Shown piece by piece: positions 17,573-26,016 of a stretch of 64,000 nucleotides of DNA. Positions within the stretch are counted from its first letter, which is position 1, and each line of letters begins with the position of its first letter. The notes under the pieces are model-generated. The model was given only the letters and a program-made list of their open reading frames with translations. It made no database searches and was not told the origin of the DNA. Source of the DNA: CAWUEX02 sp038148375 (GTDB lineage: Bacteria > Pseudomonadota > Alphaproteobacteria > Rhodospirillales > Rhodospirillaceae); the NCBI GenBank assembly GCA_038148375.1, contig JAYQVH010000012.1, positions 1-64,000 of the forward strand. Direction: 5' to 3'. Both the position numbers and the translations under genes were made by a program.

Positions 17573-18340
17573 TTGGCTGGTGTCGAACCCCTTGAGCTGG
17601 TGTCGCGGTTTGTCGACATCATGGCGGCCATTAATGAGGAGCCAGGCATCAAGATCACGGAAATCGCTCATGCGACCGGAATTTCGCGTGGCGCCGTCAA
17701 CCGGTTCGTCATCAGCATTGAGGAAATGGGGTATATCCGCCGCGACGATCGCACCAAGGGATATTGGCCGACGTCGAAGACCCTGGAGTTATCGTGCGGA
17801 CTATCGCACCGCGCCGAAGTGCGCGCGTCCGTTCTGCCCTACCTGGCGGCCGCGTGCCGCGATGTCGGCTGGCCGGTCAATTTTTCCACGATCAGCAATT
17901 CGCAGTTGGCGCTGATTGCCCATACGGACGACATATCGCCATTGGCCGGAAAGCCCCGCCAGCCCGATTTGTTCCGGCCCCTAGTCGGACGGGCCGCGGG
18001 CCATGTTCTGCTGGCAGGACAAAGCGAGGACGTTCGCAAGGATATCCTGGCCGTCGCGCTGACCGACAACCGCGGTCTGTACACAGATGCGGCGATCAGC
18101 CCGGCCGACCTTGAGCGCATTTTGCAAGACGTGGCGAAACAGGGCTACGGCACGTGGACCGTCGAGCCAGCCAAACGTGCATCCATTGCCGTTCCGGTGA
18201 CCGGCTCGGACACGATTAAATATTCGGTATCGGTCGGGTTCGATGCGGACGCGATGACCGTTGACGAAGCCGTCGCGCATTGCCTGTCCGCGTTACAGAC
18301 CTGCGCTGCTGATATTTCTCAGCGGCTTCAGAACGGATAG
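17573..18340 (+). CDS. IclR-family transcriptional regulator (first of a tandem pair)
   Basis: I take the TTG at 17573 as start because GGAGG lies 7 bases before it and the frame begins in step with the winged-helix domain. The 255 residues contain the N-terminal helix-turn-helix (ITEIAHATGISRGAVNRFVISIEEMGYI, about 24-51) and a C-terminal effector-binding domain (from about 85; LVGRAAGHVLLAGQS, WTVEPAKRASIAVPV, ending with a VAHCLSALQTCAADI helix). Members bind small aromatic or carboxylic effectors and control adjacent catabolic genes. It is divergent from the TonB receptor, and a candidate operator sits just upstream. The second IclR gene follows 4 bases later. Confidence 0.93.
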   Translation: MAGVEPLELVSRFVDIMAAINEEPGIKITEIAHATGISRGAVNRFVISIEEMGYIRRDDRTKGYWPTSKTLELSCGLSHRAEVRASVLPYLAAACRDVGWPVNFSTISNSQLALIAHTDDISPLAGKPRQPDLFRPLVGRAAGHVLLAGQSEDVRKDILAVALTDNRGLYTDAAISPADLERILQDVAKQGYGTWTVEPAKRASIAVPVTGSDTIKYSVSVGFDADAMTVDEAVAHCLSALQTCAADISQRLQNG

Positions 18341-18344
18341 AGAC

Positions 18345-19133
18345 ATGGCTTCGTCAAGCATCAGACCGGTTGAGCGCGTACAAAGAGCCGTCGATGTGTT
18401 GCGGACGGTCAACTCTATCGGCGACATCACGATTTCCGAGCTCGCAAAGATCACCGGCTTGTCGCGCGGCGCAACGGAACGCTATGTCAAAACCTTTGCC
18501 AGCCTCGGCTTCGTCACCCGCAGCCAAACGACACGCCGGTACAGTGTGACGGATAAGGTCGCGATCCTGTCCAAAGGCGCGCCGAACTCGGACTGGAAGT
18601 CGGTTCTCGCCAAACCCCTCCTCCTGTCAGCCTGCGAAAAAGTCGGCTGGCCGCTGAGCCTCTCTGTGTTGCGCAACGGGCACCTGACCGTTGTCGAGAA
18701 CACCGACGATGCGTCGCCGCTGGTGGTCATTCCCATGCGCGATAACATTTCGGTTCCTATCGCCGGACGCGCCGGGGCGCACGTGTTGCTGGCGGAGCAA
18801 CCGGCTCAAGTGGTCGATCAAATCTTGCTGGTTGCGGAGAAACGCGACCCGCACCTTCTCAGCCGCATCAATATGACGCGGCAGGATTTTCGCGCTCATT
18901 TGGATCAAGTGAAAAAACAGGGGTACGACGTCACCCGCATCCCCGGCTCGAAATGGGCGACGATCGCGACGCCGGTCCGCCAGGGCGACCTCTGCACGTA
19001 TTCGGTTTCGGTGCGCTTCCGCCACTCCGCCGTGAGCCTGGATCAGGCCGTTGCCCGGTTCAAGGCCACCATTGTGGAGACAGCGCGGAAAGTCGCGGAA
19101 AGAATTCCCACTGACGGCAGCGACCAGGGCTAG
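18345..19133 (+). CDS. IclR-family transcriptional regulator (second of a tandem pair)
   Basis: ATG 18345 is the start: it falls 4 bases after the previous stop and immediately precedes the domain (RPVERVQRAVDVLRTV). The 262-residue product repeats the plan of its neighbour: helix-turn-helix ITISELAKITGLSRGATERYVKTFASLGFV, then an effector domain with VPIAGRAGAHVLLAEQP and WATIATPVRQGDLCTYSVSVRF, closely parallel to RASIAVPV and IKYSVSVGF in the first copy. The pair looks like an old tandem duplication that may now form heteromers or answer to different ligands. The DUF1838 gene converges from the other side, 11 bases away. Confidence 0.92.
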   Translation: MASSSIRPVERVQRAVDVLRTVNSIGDITISELAKITGLSRGATERYVKTFASLGFVTRSQTTRRYSVTDKVAILSKGAPNSDWKSVLAKPLLLSACEKVGWPLSLSVLRNGHLTVVENTDDASPLVVIPMRDNISVPIAGRAGAHVLLAEQPAQVVDQILLVAEKRDPHLLSRINMTRQDFRAHLDQVKKQGYDVTRIPGSKWATIATPVRQGDLCTYSVSVRFRHSAVSLDQAVARFKATIVETARKVAERIPTDGSDQG

Positions 19134-19144
19134 GCCTGGCCGCC

Positions 19145-20050
19145 CTACTCCTTCAGGTAACCGAGACGCTTCAGATTCTGCGTCAGCTTTGACGGTTCGG
19201 TATCGGACTTCGGGTTAACCTCGAATTCGCTGCCGTGATCGGACATCGCCGCGCTGAGGTAGTCCTCAGGCAGGCTGTCCAGACTTTTGATTTTGTAAAA
19301 TTCGACATGCCAGATCACCTGCCCCAGTTCGGGCTTGGTCATACCGACGCTGGGCATCGACGGCATCAGGATGTGCCCGGCGCCGTGCGATGGAATCCAG
19401 GTCTTACTGTCATCCGCCAGATCGTCAAGCGACGCGAAGAAGCTGTTGTCCTGATTGTACGGCGCACGCACCAGCGGTTCCGGCCAATGCATCTTCCCTT
19501 TGAAGGAGACCATGCCGTCGACAAGAGCCAGCTCGACATCGTCAATCGAGCTGTCGTTATAGAAATCCGGGAAGGCTTGATCGATCACGTTAATGGTAAC
19601 GCCGCGGCTTGAAATCTTTTGCCCTTCTGGGACGCGGCTCCAGTTTTCCTTGAGCGCGATGTCTTCGCCGGTGAGCGGGTTGGTGAACGACCGGATGACC
19701 TGATCCGTCTCAAAGTCGGTGTAATAGGTCAGGAGCGATGTATAGCGGGAAAAGGAGCCATCGGCTTCGGGTTCCCACCACTGTTGCTCGCATCCCTTGA
19801 AGCGGACAAGCGGCACCGGAGACTCCGGCGCGCGGAACCCATAGATGATGCCCCGCGTGCGCCAGATGACGCGTCCAGCGTCGAGCCGGCCCTGCTGTTT
19901 GGCGAGCGCGCGCACTTTGTCGGCTGTGGTCCATTGCGAAAGATCGGACGGCAAGGAGTGCGACGCGGCCCTGGCCGGCGCCCCCGTTAACAGCGCGCCG
20001 CCTGCGCCCAGGGCAGTTCCGACGGCATCTCTGCGTGTCAATTTGGTCAT
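19145..20050 (-). CDS. DUF1838 family protein, Tat-exported
   Basis: The start at ATG 20050 is supported by GGAGG 8 bases upstream and by a twin-arginine signal right after it (MTKLTRRDAVGTALGAGGAL). The 301-residue protein matches DUF1838: GRVIWRTRGIIYGFRAPES near the N-terminus, CEQQWWEPE, YYTDFETDQVI and NPLTGE, then VIWHVEFYKIKSLDSLPEDYL near the C-terminus. No enzymatic function is established for this family that I can name. It is divergent from the cupin gene, with a candidate IclR operator between them. Two further DUF1838 genes lie at 34.5-36.4 kb. Confidence 0.88.
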   Translation of the reverse strand: MTKLTRRDAVGTALGAGGALLTGAPARAASHSLPSDLSQWTTADKVRALAKQQGRLDAGRVIWRTRGIIYGFRAPESPVPLVRFKGCEQQWWEPEADGSFSRYTSLLTYYTDFETDQVIRSFTNPLTGEDIALKENWSRVPEGQKISSRGVTINVIDQAFPDFYNDSSIDDVELALVDGMVSFKGKMHWPEPLVRAPYNQDNSFFASLDDLADDSKTWIPSHGAGHILMPSMPSVGMTKPELGQVIWHVEFYKIKSLDSLPEDYLSAAMSDHGSEFEVNPKSDTEPSKLTQNLKRLGYLKE

Positions 20051-20117
20051 ATCAGGTCCTCCGATGTCATCAGCTTGTGAGTCCTTACTGGCCCGCGCAT
20101 CCACGTTGGCCGCCATA

Positions 20118-20130
20118 CTCGCTGCGCGAG
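20118..20130. promoter_or_regulatory. Candidate IclR operator, copy 3
   Basis: CTCGCTGCGCGAG lies between the divergent DUF1838 and cupin genes. It has perfect 5-base arms (CTCGC/GCGAG) around TGC, matching in arm sequence and length the two sites in the TonB/IclR gap. One site could serve both promoters. Confidence 0.5.
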
Positions 20131-20227
20131 CAAAACAATGTCCAGGCTTAGCTTATCGGCGGACATCGCAAGAATAGCCTCAATTGGACCATGTCCATCT
20201 GAAACCTCACCGTGTGGAGCAGATTAT

Positions 20228-20827
20228 ATGCTGGATGCCGTCGAAAAATTCGTTTCCCAAGTCCGCGACATGCATGCGCGCAATGTCGAACCAGACGAAT
20301 TATGGTCGAAAGCCAGTGAGTACCTGGCCGACGTTCTGAAAGACCCCGAAGTGCGCGAGCACGCCAAAGGGTGGCCGACCAGCCCGGCCAAGCTTGGACT
20401 GGAAGGCAAGCATGCCAACCTGCTGTTCTACGAAGATCCGGACTACGGCTTCGTGATCAACGGGCTGATCAAAGCCCCGAATGCCAAGACAACGGTACAC
20501 GACCACGGCGTGTCGTCGACGCTGTATGGCGTCGTCACCGGCGGCGAGGAAGTGCTGCGCTATGAGCGCACCGACGGCGGCAAGCCGGGTGACCTGCCGG
20601 ACAAGGCCGAGGTCGCGGAAACCGAACGTGTCGAAGTTGCCCCCGGCTACGTCGACTATATCAAACCCTGGGATATTCATGCCGAGTTCAACGGTTCAGA
20701 GTCCACGGCGGCACTGATCGTCCGCAGCCAGCGCTGCGGCACTTATGTGCAGAATATCTTTTACCGGGACACCGGCACGGTCGAGCAGTACTACGGGCCG
20801 GATCAGATCCCGTACAATTTGGGATAA
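20228..20827 (+). CDS. Cupin-fold, cysteine-dioxygenase-like metal enzyme
   Basis: The 199-residue protein starts at ATG 20228 (MLDAVEKFVSQV). After a helical N-terminal part it shows the cupin metal motif H91-D-H93 (TTVHDHGVSSTLYGVVTGGEE) and a third ligand at H151 (PWDIHAEFNGSE), followed by VRSQRC. This layout is that of the cysteine-dioxygenase-type single-domain cupins, which use mononuclear iron to oxidise thiols or related small molecules; the true substrate is unknown. There is no signal peptide. It heads a plus-strand run of five genes to 24802, with a candidate IclR operator upstream. Confidence 0.82.
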   Translation: MLDAVEKFVSQVRDMHARNVEPDELWSKASEYLADVLKDPEVREHAKGWPTSPAKLGLEGKHANLLFYEDPDYGFVINGLIKAPNAKTTVHDHGVSSTLYGVVTGGEEVLRYERTDGGKPGDLPDKAEVAETERVEVAPGYVDYIKPWDIHAEFNGSESTAALIVRSQRCGTYVQNIFYRDTGTVEQYYGPDQIPYNLG

Positions 20828-20940
20828 TCCCAGGCCGAACACGCGGCAAACTGCGGTCTGCGGGGCGGCAATCTAGAGGTAGGCAGCCCAAGGCCAATCA
20901 TGCTCATATACGGCCCTAACTCAGGTCGGGGATTGTTTGA

Positions 20941-22203
20941 ATGAAGCGTGTTGCAGCCGCGAGTTTTATCGGCACTGCCCTCGAAGGGTATGATTTTCTC
21001 CTGTATGCCAGCGCCGCCGCCCTGGTCTTCGGGCAACTGTTTTTCCCGGTCTCCGAAGACCCGCTGATCGGCACCCTTCTGGCCTATTCGACGTTCGCGG
21101 TCGGGTTCATTGCCCGGCCCATCGGCGGCATCATCGCCGGGCATTACGGCGACAGGATCGGCCGCAAACCGATGCTGGTGATCACGCTGACAGTGATGGG
21201 CGCGGTGACCACCGCGATCGGCCTGCTGCCGACCTACGCCATGATCGGCATTTGGGCGCCGATCCTGCTGACACTTCTGCGCTTTGTTCAGGGTCTCGCC
21301 TACGGCGGCGAATGGGGCGGCGCCATTCTCATGGTGATCGAATACGCACCGGAAGATCAGCGTGGGTTCTGGGGCAGCCTGCCGCAGTCGGCCGTGCCCT
21401 TCGGCTTCCTGCTGGCGACCGCGGTCCTCAGCGCTTCCATAGCCATCAGCGGCGACGAGTTTCTGTCCTGGGGCTGGCGCATCCCATTCATCCTCAGCAT
21501 TTTGCCGGTGCTGGTGGGCTTGTACATTCGTATGAAGATTGACGAGACGCCGGAGTTCCAGGAAATGCGCAAACACGCGACCGTGGAAAAAGCGCCGGTG
21601 GTGCGCGCGCTGACGGCCTACTGGAAACAGATTCTTCTCGCAACCGGCGCATTCGTTCTGGTCAGCGGCCCCTACTACATCATCATTTCCTTCATGCTGT
21701 CCTACGGCACGACGACTTTGGGTGTCCCACGCGAGGTCATGCTCAATGGCGTTCTGATCGCCTCGGCGGTACAGATCGTTGGCTGCATCGCCTTCGCATC
21801 CCTGTCAGACAAGATCGGCCGCAAGCCTGTTTTGTTCGGCGGCGGCATTTTCATGCTGTTCTACGCCTTCCCGCTGTTCTGGATGGTCAACACCGCCAAT
21901 CCGACGGTCATCTGGTTTGCGTTGAGCCTCGGCCTGTTGGCGTTCGGCGCGCTGTATGGTCCGATTGCCGCGTACTTCGGTGAGTTGTTCGTTTCAAACG
22001 TGCGTTACACCGCTGCCTCTTTGGGGTATCAGTTCGGCCAGGTATTGGGCGGCGGGATCGCGCCCTTTATCTCTACTGCGCTCTTGGCCATGGCCGGCGG
22101 TGCGTACTGGCCCGTTGCAGTGTATATGATGGTTTTGACGGTCATCGGCCTGGCCAGTATCTGGGGGTTGGCGGAGACGCGCAAACCGGCGGCGGTGAGT
22201 TGA
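20941..22203 (+). CDS. MFS transporter, metabolite:H+ symporter (MHS) family
   Basis: A 420-residue protein with 12 predicted membrane helices. It opens with the MHS pattern (ASFIGTALEGYDFLLYASAA), has the cytoplasmic loop GDRIGRKPMLV between helices 2 and 3, the G-x-EWGGA segment (YGGEWGGAILMV) in helix 4 and a second SDKIGRKPVLFGG loop. The family carries small organic acids such as shikimate, citrate, proline betaine or related compounds in symport with protons. It lies 113 bases after the cupin gene and 13 bases before the FMN-binding gene, so it probably brings in the compound handled by this operon. Confidence 0.9.
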   Translation: MKRVAAASFIGTALEGYDFLLYASAAALVFGQLFFPVSEDPLIGTLLAYSTFAVGFIARPIGGIIAGHYGDRIGRKPMLVITLTVMGAVTTAIGLLPTYAMIGIWAPILLTLLRFVQGLAYGGEWGGAILMVIEYAPEDQRGFWGSLPQSAVPFGFLLATAVLSASIAISGDEFLSWGWRIPFILSILPVLVGLYIRMKIDETPEFQEMRKHATVEKAPVVRALTAYWKQILLATGAFVLVSGPYYIIISFMLSYGTTTLGVPREVMLNGVLIASAVQIVGCIAFASLSDKIGRKPVLFGGGIFMLFYAFPLFWMVNTANPTVIWFALSLGLLAFGALYGPIAAYFGELFVSNVRYTAASLGYQFGQVLGGGIAPFISTALLAMAGGAYWPVAVYMMVLTVIGLASIWGLAETRKPAAVS

Positions 22204-22216
22204 TTTCGGAACGGAT

Positions 22217-22786
22217 ATGACGGTGCAAAAGAAATTAGGATTTGCCGGCGCCCTGATATGTATCGCGGTCGCCCTGATCGGCCTATCGCAGGTACTGTCG
22301 ACGCCGGAAGGTTTGGCTGCCATCGAGCGCGTGACCACCGACGAAGAAGCGCTCTTCAAAGAAGTATTCCCGCCAGGCGAAGCATTCTCGACCAAGGAAG
22401 GCCGCTACCCCCACTACAAAGCCTACGTGACCAACCCGGACACCGGGGAACCCGAAGTGACCGGTCTGGTGTTTTATACGGTGGAAATCGAACCGGACGA
22501 GTTCGGCTATGAAAGCCGTCTCGAATTCCTGGTCGGCATGACCACCGGCGGCACGATCACAGGCATCAAGTTGATCGATCATTTCGAACCGTTCGGATAC
22601 TTCTCGATCGAACCGGAAGAATTCGCGGAACAATTCGATCAAAAAAGTATCCTGGACCGCTTCGAGCAGGGCCGTGATATCGAAGCCATATCACGCGCCA
22701 CCATCACCATCGATTCTGCGGCCCGCGTAATCCGCCTGGCATCGCGCAAAATCGCCCGGCAGTACCTGGAAGAAACGCAGCAGTGA
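22217..22786 (+). CDS. Membrane-anchored FMN-binding domain protein (flavinylation target)
   Basis: The 189-residue protein has one N-terminal membrane anchor (residues 7-26), so its soluble domain lies outside the cytoplasm. That domain is an FMN-binding domain of the NqrC/RnfG/NosR kind: VGMTTGGTITGIKLIDHFE and the C-terminal S159-R-A-T162-I-T. In this family ApbE attaches FMN to the Thr of the [ST]xAT motif, so T162 is the likely acceptor; Arg160 replaces the more usual Gly. The next gene starts inside its stop codon (GTGA), and ApbE is one gene further on, which makes this the carrier of the electron chain. Confidence 0.87.
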   Translation: MTVQKKLGFAGALICIAVALIGLSQVLSTPEGLAAIERVTTDEEALFKEVFPPGEAFSTKEGRYPHYKAYVTNPDTGEPEVTGLVFYTVEIEPDEFGYESRLEFLVGMTTGGTITGIKLIDHFEPFGYFSIEPEEFAEQFDQKSILDRFEQGRDIEAISRATITIDSAARVIRLASRKIARQYLEETQQ

Positions 22787-23748
22787 TTCCATCTCCGCTG
22801 AAAGCGGCGGGCGTTGTCGCGCTCCTGATTCTGTGCGGCCCGGCGTTGGCGCAAGAAGGCGGATTGTCGCTGTCCGACCTCGATGCGCTGATGGAGGAAG
22901 ATACGGCCACCCGGCCGGTGTTCGACCGCGCTGTTGTCACTGACCTGATGGCCATGTCGGTGTTTTTCGTTCTGGCGATGGTCAGCTTTTTCAAGAAAAG
23001 CCGGATGCTCAAGTACGCGACCATGGTTTACGCCATCGTTTACATGGGCGTAATCAAAGCCAATCTGGTCTCTGTGGTGCACATCTTCGGCCTCTTGGAA
23101 TGGAACTTCCCGATCTTCCAGTACAATCTGCCGTGGTTCCTGCTAATGGGTTTCACGGTTCTGACCACAGTGCTGTGGGGGCGGATTTACTGCGGGCGGA
23201 TTTGTGCGTTCGGCGCGCTGACCCAGTTGATGGACCGTATCCTGCCGCAAAGCTGGCGCTATGATCCGCCGGCGCATATCGACCGCAAAGCCAATATGAT
23301 CAAGTACGTCATCCTGTTTGCCGCGATTGGGTATTTCCTGGCAACGGGGAGCAACCAGTTTTACCGCTACATCGAGCCGTTCTGGATCTTCACCTTCAGC
23401 GGCAACACCGTGATGTGGGTGCTGGCCGGTGCGCTGTTGCTGGCCTCGGTGTTCATTCGCAACTTTTACTGCCGGTACTTGTGTTCCCTGGGCGCCGGTT
23501 TGGGACTGCTGTCGCAATTCACCGTGTTCCGTATCAAGCGTCATAAGCAGTGCGACACGTGCAAGCTGTGCGACAAAGAATGCGAGTGGGGTGCGATCCA
23601 GGGCCCGAAGATATCCCTGAGCGAATGCGTGCGCTGCGACGATTGCGAAATTCTCTACAACGATAAGGCACGTTGCGTGCATCACTTAATGATCGCCAAG
23701 CTCGCGGGGAAACAGACTCCTGCCGCCCCAGTAACGCCGGCCGAGTGA
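22783..23748 (+). CDS. NapH/NosR-like membrane protein with two 4Fe-4S clusters
   Basis: The GTG start at 22783 overlaps the upstream stop by 4 bases. The 321 residues include an N-terminal hydrophobic segment ending ALAQ, about five membrane helices and two membrane CxxxC motifs, C137-C141 (CGRICAFGALTQ) and C230-C234 (CRYLCSLGAGLG). A C-terminal ferredoxin part has C257-C260-C263-C267 and C282-C285-C288, plus C298. NapH and the membrane half of NosR share this plan and pass electrons across the inner membrane. With the preceding FMN-binding protein it reads as a NosR-type module split over two genes. No nosZ or nap gene is near, so nitrogen-oxide respiration is not implied. Confidence 0.88.
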   Translation: MIPSPLKAAGVVALLILCGPALAQEGGLSLSDLDALMEEDTATRPVFDRAVVTDLMAMSVFFVLAMVSFFKKSRMLKYATMVYAIVYMGVIKANLVSVVHIFGLLEWNFPIFQYNLPWFLLMGFTVLTTVLWGRIYCGRICAFGALTQLMDRILPQSWRYDPPAHIDRKANMIKYVILFAAIGYFLATGSNQFYRYIEPFWIFTFSGNTVMWVLAGALLLASVFIRNFYCRYLCSLGAGLGLLSQFTVFRIKRHKQCDTCKLCDKECEWGAIQGPKISLSECVRCDDCEILYNDKARCVHHLMIAKLAGKQTPAAPVTPAE

Positions 23749-23752
23749 TGCC

Positions 23753-24802
23753 GTGGTGCGGCTCCTACCCGGGCTTCTGATCCTTTTCCTAGCGGCCTGC
23801 GAGGCCGAGCCGCCCGAGACGACGGCGCATAAACGTGCGTGGACGATCATGGGCACGACGCTCGAGATCACCGTCTACCGCCCTGAAGAGTTTGAGGCAG
23901 CAACGGATTTAGCGGCGGCCTATGGCGAGATCGAAGCGATTGACCGGCTGATGAGTCTCTATCGCACCGACAGCGAATTGTCGGTGCTGAACGCGGCGGC
24001 GGGCGGCCCGGCAATGGCGGTGAGTTCGGCAACGCGCGACATGCTCGACGCATCCCGGCACTTCTGGCAGATCAGCGGCGGCGCGTTCGATGCCGCGGTT
24101 AAACCGCTGATCGACGCCTGGGGCTTTTACGACGCAGCAACCGCGTTCGTACCGGCGGACGAAAACATCGCCGCAGCCCTGGCGGTCACCGGCATGGAGC
24201 ACGTGCGCGTGAATCAAGAGGGTGTCGCGTTGGACGCCGGGTCGGCGCTCGACTTCGGCGCGATCGCCAAGGGTTATGCGGTGGACCGCGCCCTTGCCGC
24301 GCTCACGGCGCGCGGTGCGACGGCGGCGATGGTCAACCTCGGCGGCACGATTGGCGTCACCGGCCCGCACCCGGACGGATCGCCCTGGCGCATCGGCCTG
24401 CAACACCCCCGACAAGATGCATTGCTGGGCACAGTGGAACTCACCACCGGTGCAGCTGCCACATCTGGCGATTACGACCGCTTCTTCGTGCAGGACGGCA
24501 CGCGCTACAGTCACATTGTCGATCCGCGCACAGGACGGCCGGTCGCAGGCATGGCGTCCGTTTCGGTGATCGCGCCGAACGCGACCACGGCCGACGCATT
24601 GTCGACCGCGGCATTCGTGCTCGGCGCGGCGGACGGGCTGGCTTTATTGAACGACTGCGCCGGGATCGCGGGTATCGTCGCCGCCATCAATGACGGAACC
24701 ATCGTGGCAACGTCGACAGACTCGGCTGGGATCCTTTCCACCACCGCGCCTGCGGTGCCGCGAGCTTCGACAGAGCGGGTGTGTGTTTGGAGCGCGCCCT
24801 AG
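23753..24802 (+). CDS. apbE: FAD:protein FMN transferase (ApbE), lipoprotein
   Basis: The 349-residue protein starts at GTG 23753, 4 bases after the upstream stop. It has a lipobox (FLAAC, Cys16), then the ApbE fold: IMGTTLEITVY, IDRLMSLYRTDSELSVLN, GSALDFGAIAKGYAVDRAL, AAMVNLGGTIG and HIVDPRTGRPV. ApbE transfers FMN from FAD to a Thr of partner proteins outside the cytoplasm with Mg2+; the obvious partner is the FMN-binding protein two genes upstream. Its last 4 bases overlap the end of the convergent ABC permease gene. Confidence 0.93.
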   Translation: MVRLLPGLLILFLAACEAEPPETTAHKRAWTIMGTTLEITVYRPEEFEAATDLAAAYGEIEAIDRLMSLYRTDSELSVLNAAAGGPAMAVSSATRDMLDASRHFWQISGGAFDAAVKPLIDAWGFYDAATAFVPADENIAAALAVTGMEHVRVNQEGVALDAGSALDFGAIAKGYAVDRALAALTARGATAAMVNLGGTIGVTGPHPDGSPWRIGLQHPRQDALLGTVELTTGAAATSGDYDRFFVQDGTRYSHIVDPRTGRPVAGMASVSVIAPNATTADALSTAAFVLGAADGLALLNDCAGIAGIVAAINDGTIVATSTDSAGILSTTAPAVPRASTERVCVWSAP

Positions 24803-26016
24803 CTGCTTCTCAGCGCGATGATCGGATCGAGCTTGGCCGCCCGTAATGCCGGGAACGCGCCGAAGATCACCGCGATGCCGAGGGAAATGAGGAACGGATA
24901 GGCCACCGCCTCCCAGGTCAGCACCATGGTCCAGCCGGTCAATTGGGTACCGATCAAGATGATGGCGCCGCCGAACAGTATTCCCGCCGCTCCGCCGAAA
25001 AGCGCTAGCAGCACGGTCTCCGTCAGAAACTGAATCAGGATGTCGCGGGGCAAGGCACCGATGGCCATGCGCAGGCCGATCTCGCCGTAGCGTTCGCGCA
25101 CACTGAGGAGCGAAACGGCCAGCAGCCCGACACCGCCAAGCCCGAGCGCCAGCGCCGCGAGGCCGACGGTCAGACGGCTGAAAGACCCGCTCATTTCATC
25201 CTGTGTGGCGAGCAACGCGTCCTGATCCTGGATTTCGAAATCGTCTTCGAAGTTGGGACGGTTGAAGCCGTGCTCGTCGCGCAGCAAGGACGCCACTTCG
25301 ATATGAACGTCTTCGATAGCCGGCTTGGATACCGCCTGTACGAAAATCCGCGTGAGATGGTCGGTGTTGAGCACGCGCCGCTGCGCTGTCGTCACCGGAA
25401 CGATGATCTGGCCGTCGTCGCTGGTGCCGTCCGGGTTGAGACCCTTTTTCTTGAGAATACCGATGACCCGGAAAGGCACGCCGCCGATATTGACGAGTTC
25501 GCCGAGAGGCCATTCGCCGAAATAGAGATCTTCGATGACATCCGCGCCGAGTACGGCTACGCGGCGGCGTTCAGCGATGTCGGTGTCATCGATAAAGCGC
25601 CCGGCGATCAGCTCGAACTTTTTCGCCTCCTGAAACTCAGGCGTGGTGCCGATGATGGTGAACTGCTGCGCCAGCCGTCCAACCCGAAGAGTGCGCCCGC
25701 CGTCCGCCACCGGCGCGGCACGCTTCACACTGGGCAGGTCCTGGATCAGTTCCCAGTCGTCCAGCGTCAGGGTTTCGTACATCGCGCTGGCGCCGCGCAG
25801 GGCATCCGGTTCGGTCCGCGCGGCGTTTACCGCGAGCAGGTTCTCGCCCAGCTTCTCAAGATTTTTTTGGAATTCACGCTCCGCCCCGGCCCCGGCGCCG
25901 ATGAGAATGGCGACCGCGGCGATGCCAATGGCAACGCCGCTGATCGACAGTAACGCACGCATGCGCGCGCGATTAAGCGCCCGGACAGAAAAGCGAAGAT
26001 TCTTCGCCCACTTCAT
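24799..26016 (-). CDS. ABC transporter permease, MacB/FtsX type (second permease)
   Basis: A 405-residue MacB-like permease: one helix at the N-terminus (RMRALLSISGVAIGIAAVAILIGAGAG), a large periplasmic MacB_PCD domain (about 45-260) and three C-terminal helices of the FtsX fold (GLAALALGLGGVGLLAVSLL, then LFGGAAGILFGGAIIL, and FLISLGIAVIFGAFPALRAAKLDPI). It is paired with a similar permease upstream through an ATGA overlap, which suggests a heterodimeric mechanotransmission exporter. Such systems drive periplasmic substrates (peptides, lipids, toxins) outwards through a TolC-like partner; none is encoded here. Confidence 0.9.
   Translation of the reverse strand: MKWAKNLRFSVRALNRARMRALLSISGVAIGIAAVAILIGAGAGAEREFQKNLEKLGENLLAVNAARTEPDALRGASAMYETLTLDDWELIQDLPSVKRAAPVADGGRTLRVGRLAQQFTIIGTTPEFQEAKKFELIAGRFIDDTDIAERRRVAVLGADVIEDLYFGEWPLGELVNIGGVPFRVIGILKKKGLNPDGTSDDGQIIVPVTTAQRRVLNTDHLTRIFVQAVSKPAIEDVHIEVASLLRDEHGFNRPNFEDDFEIQDQDALLATQDEMSGSFSRLTVGLAALALGLGGVGLLAVSLLSVRERYGEIGLRMAIGALPRDILIQFLTETVLLALFGGAAGILFGGAIILIGTQLTGWTMVLTWEAVAYPFLISLGIAVIFGAFPALRAAKLDPIIALRSS

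Noticed and set aside
22783..23748. Nitrous-oxide or nitrate respiration because of the NosR/NapH likeness
   Set aside because: No nosZ, napA or accessory gene is present, and the membrane ferredoxin plan is shared by many systems.
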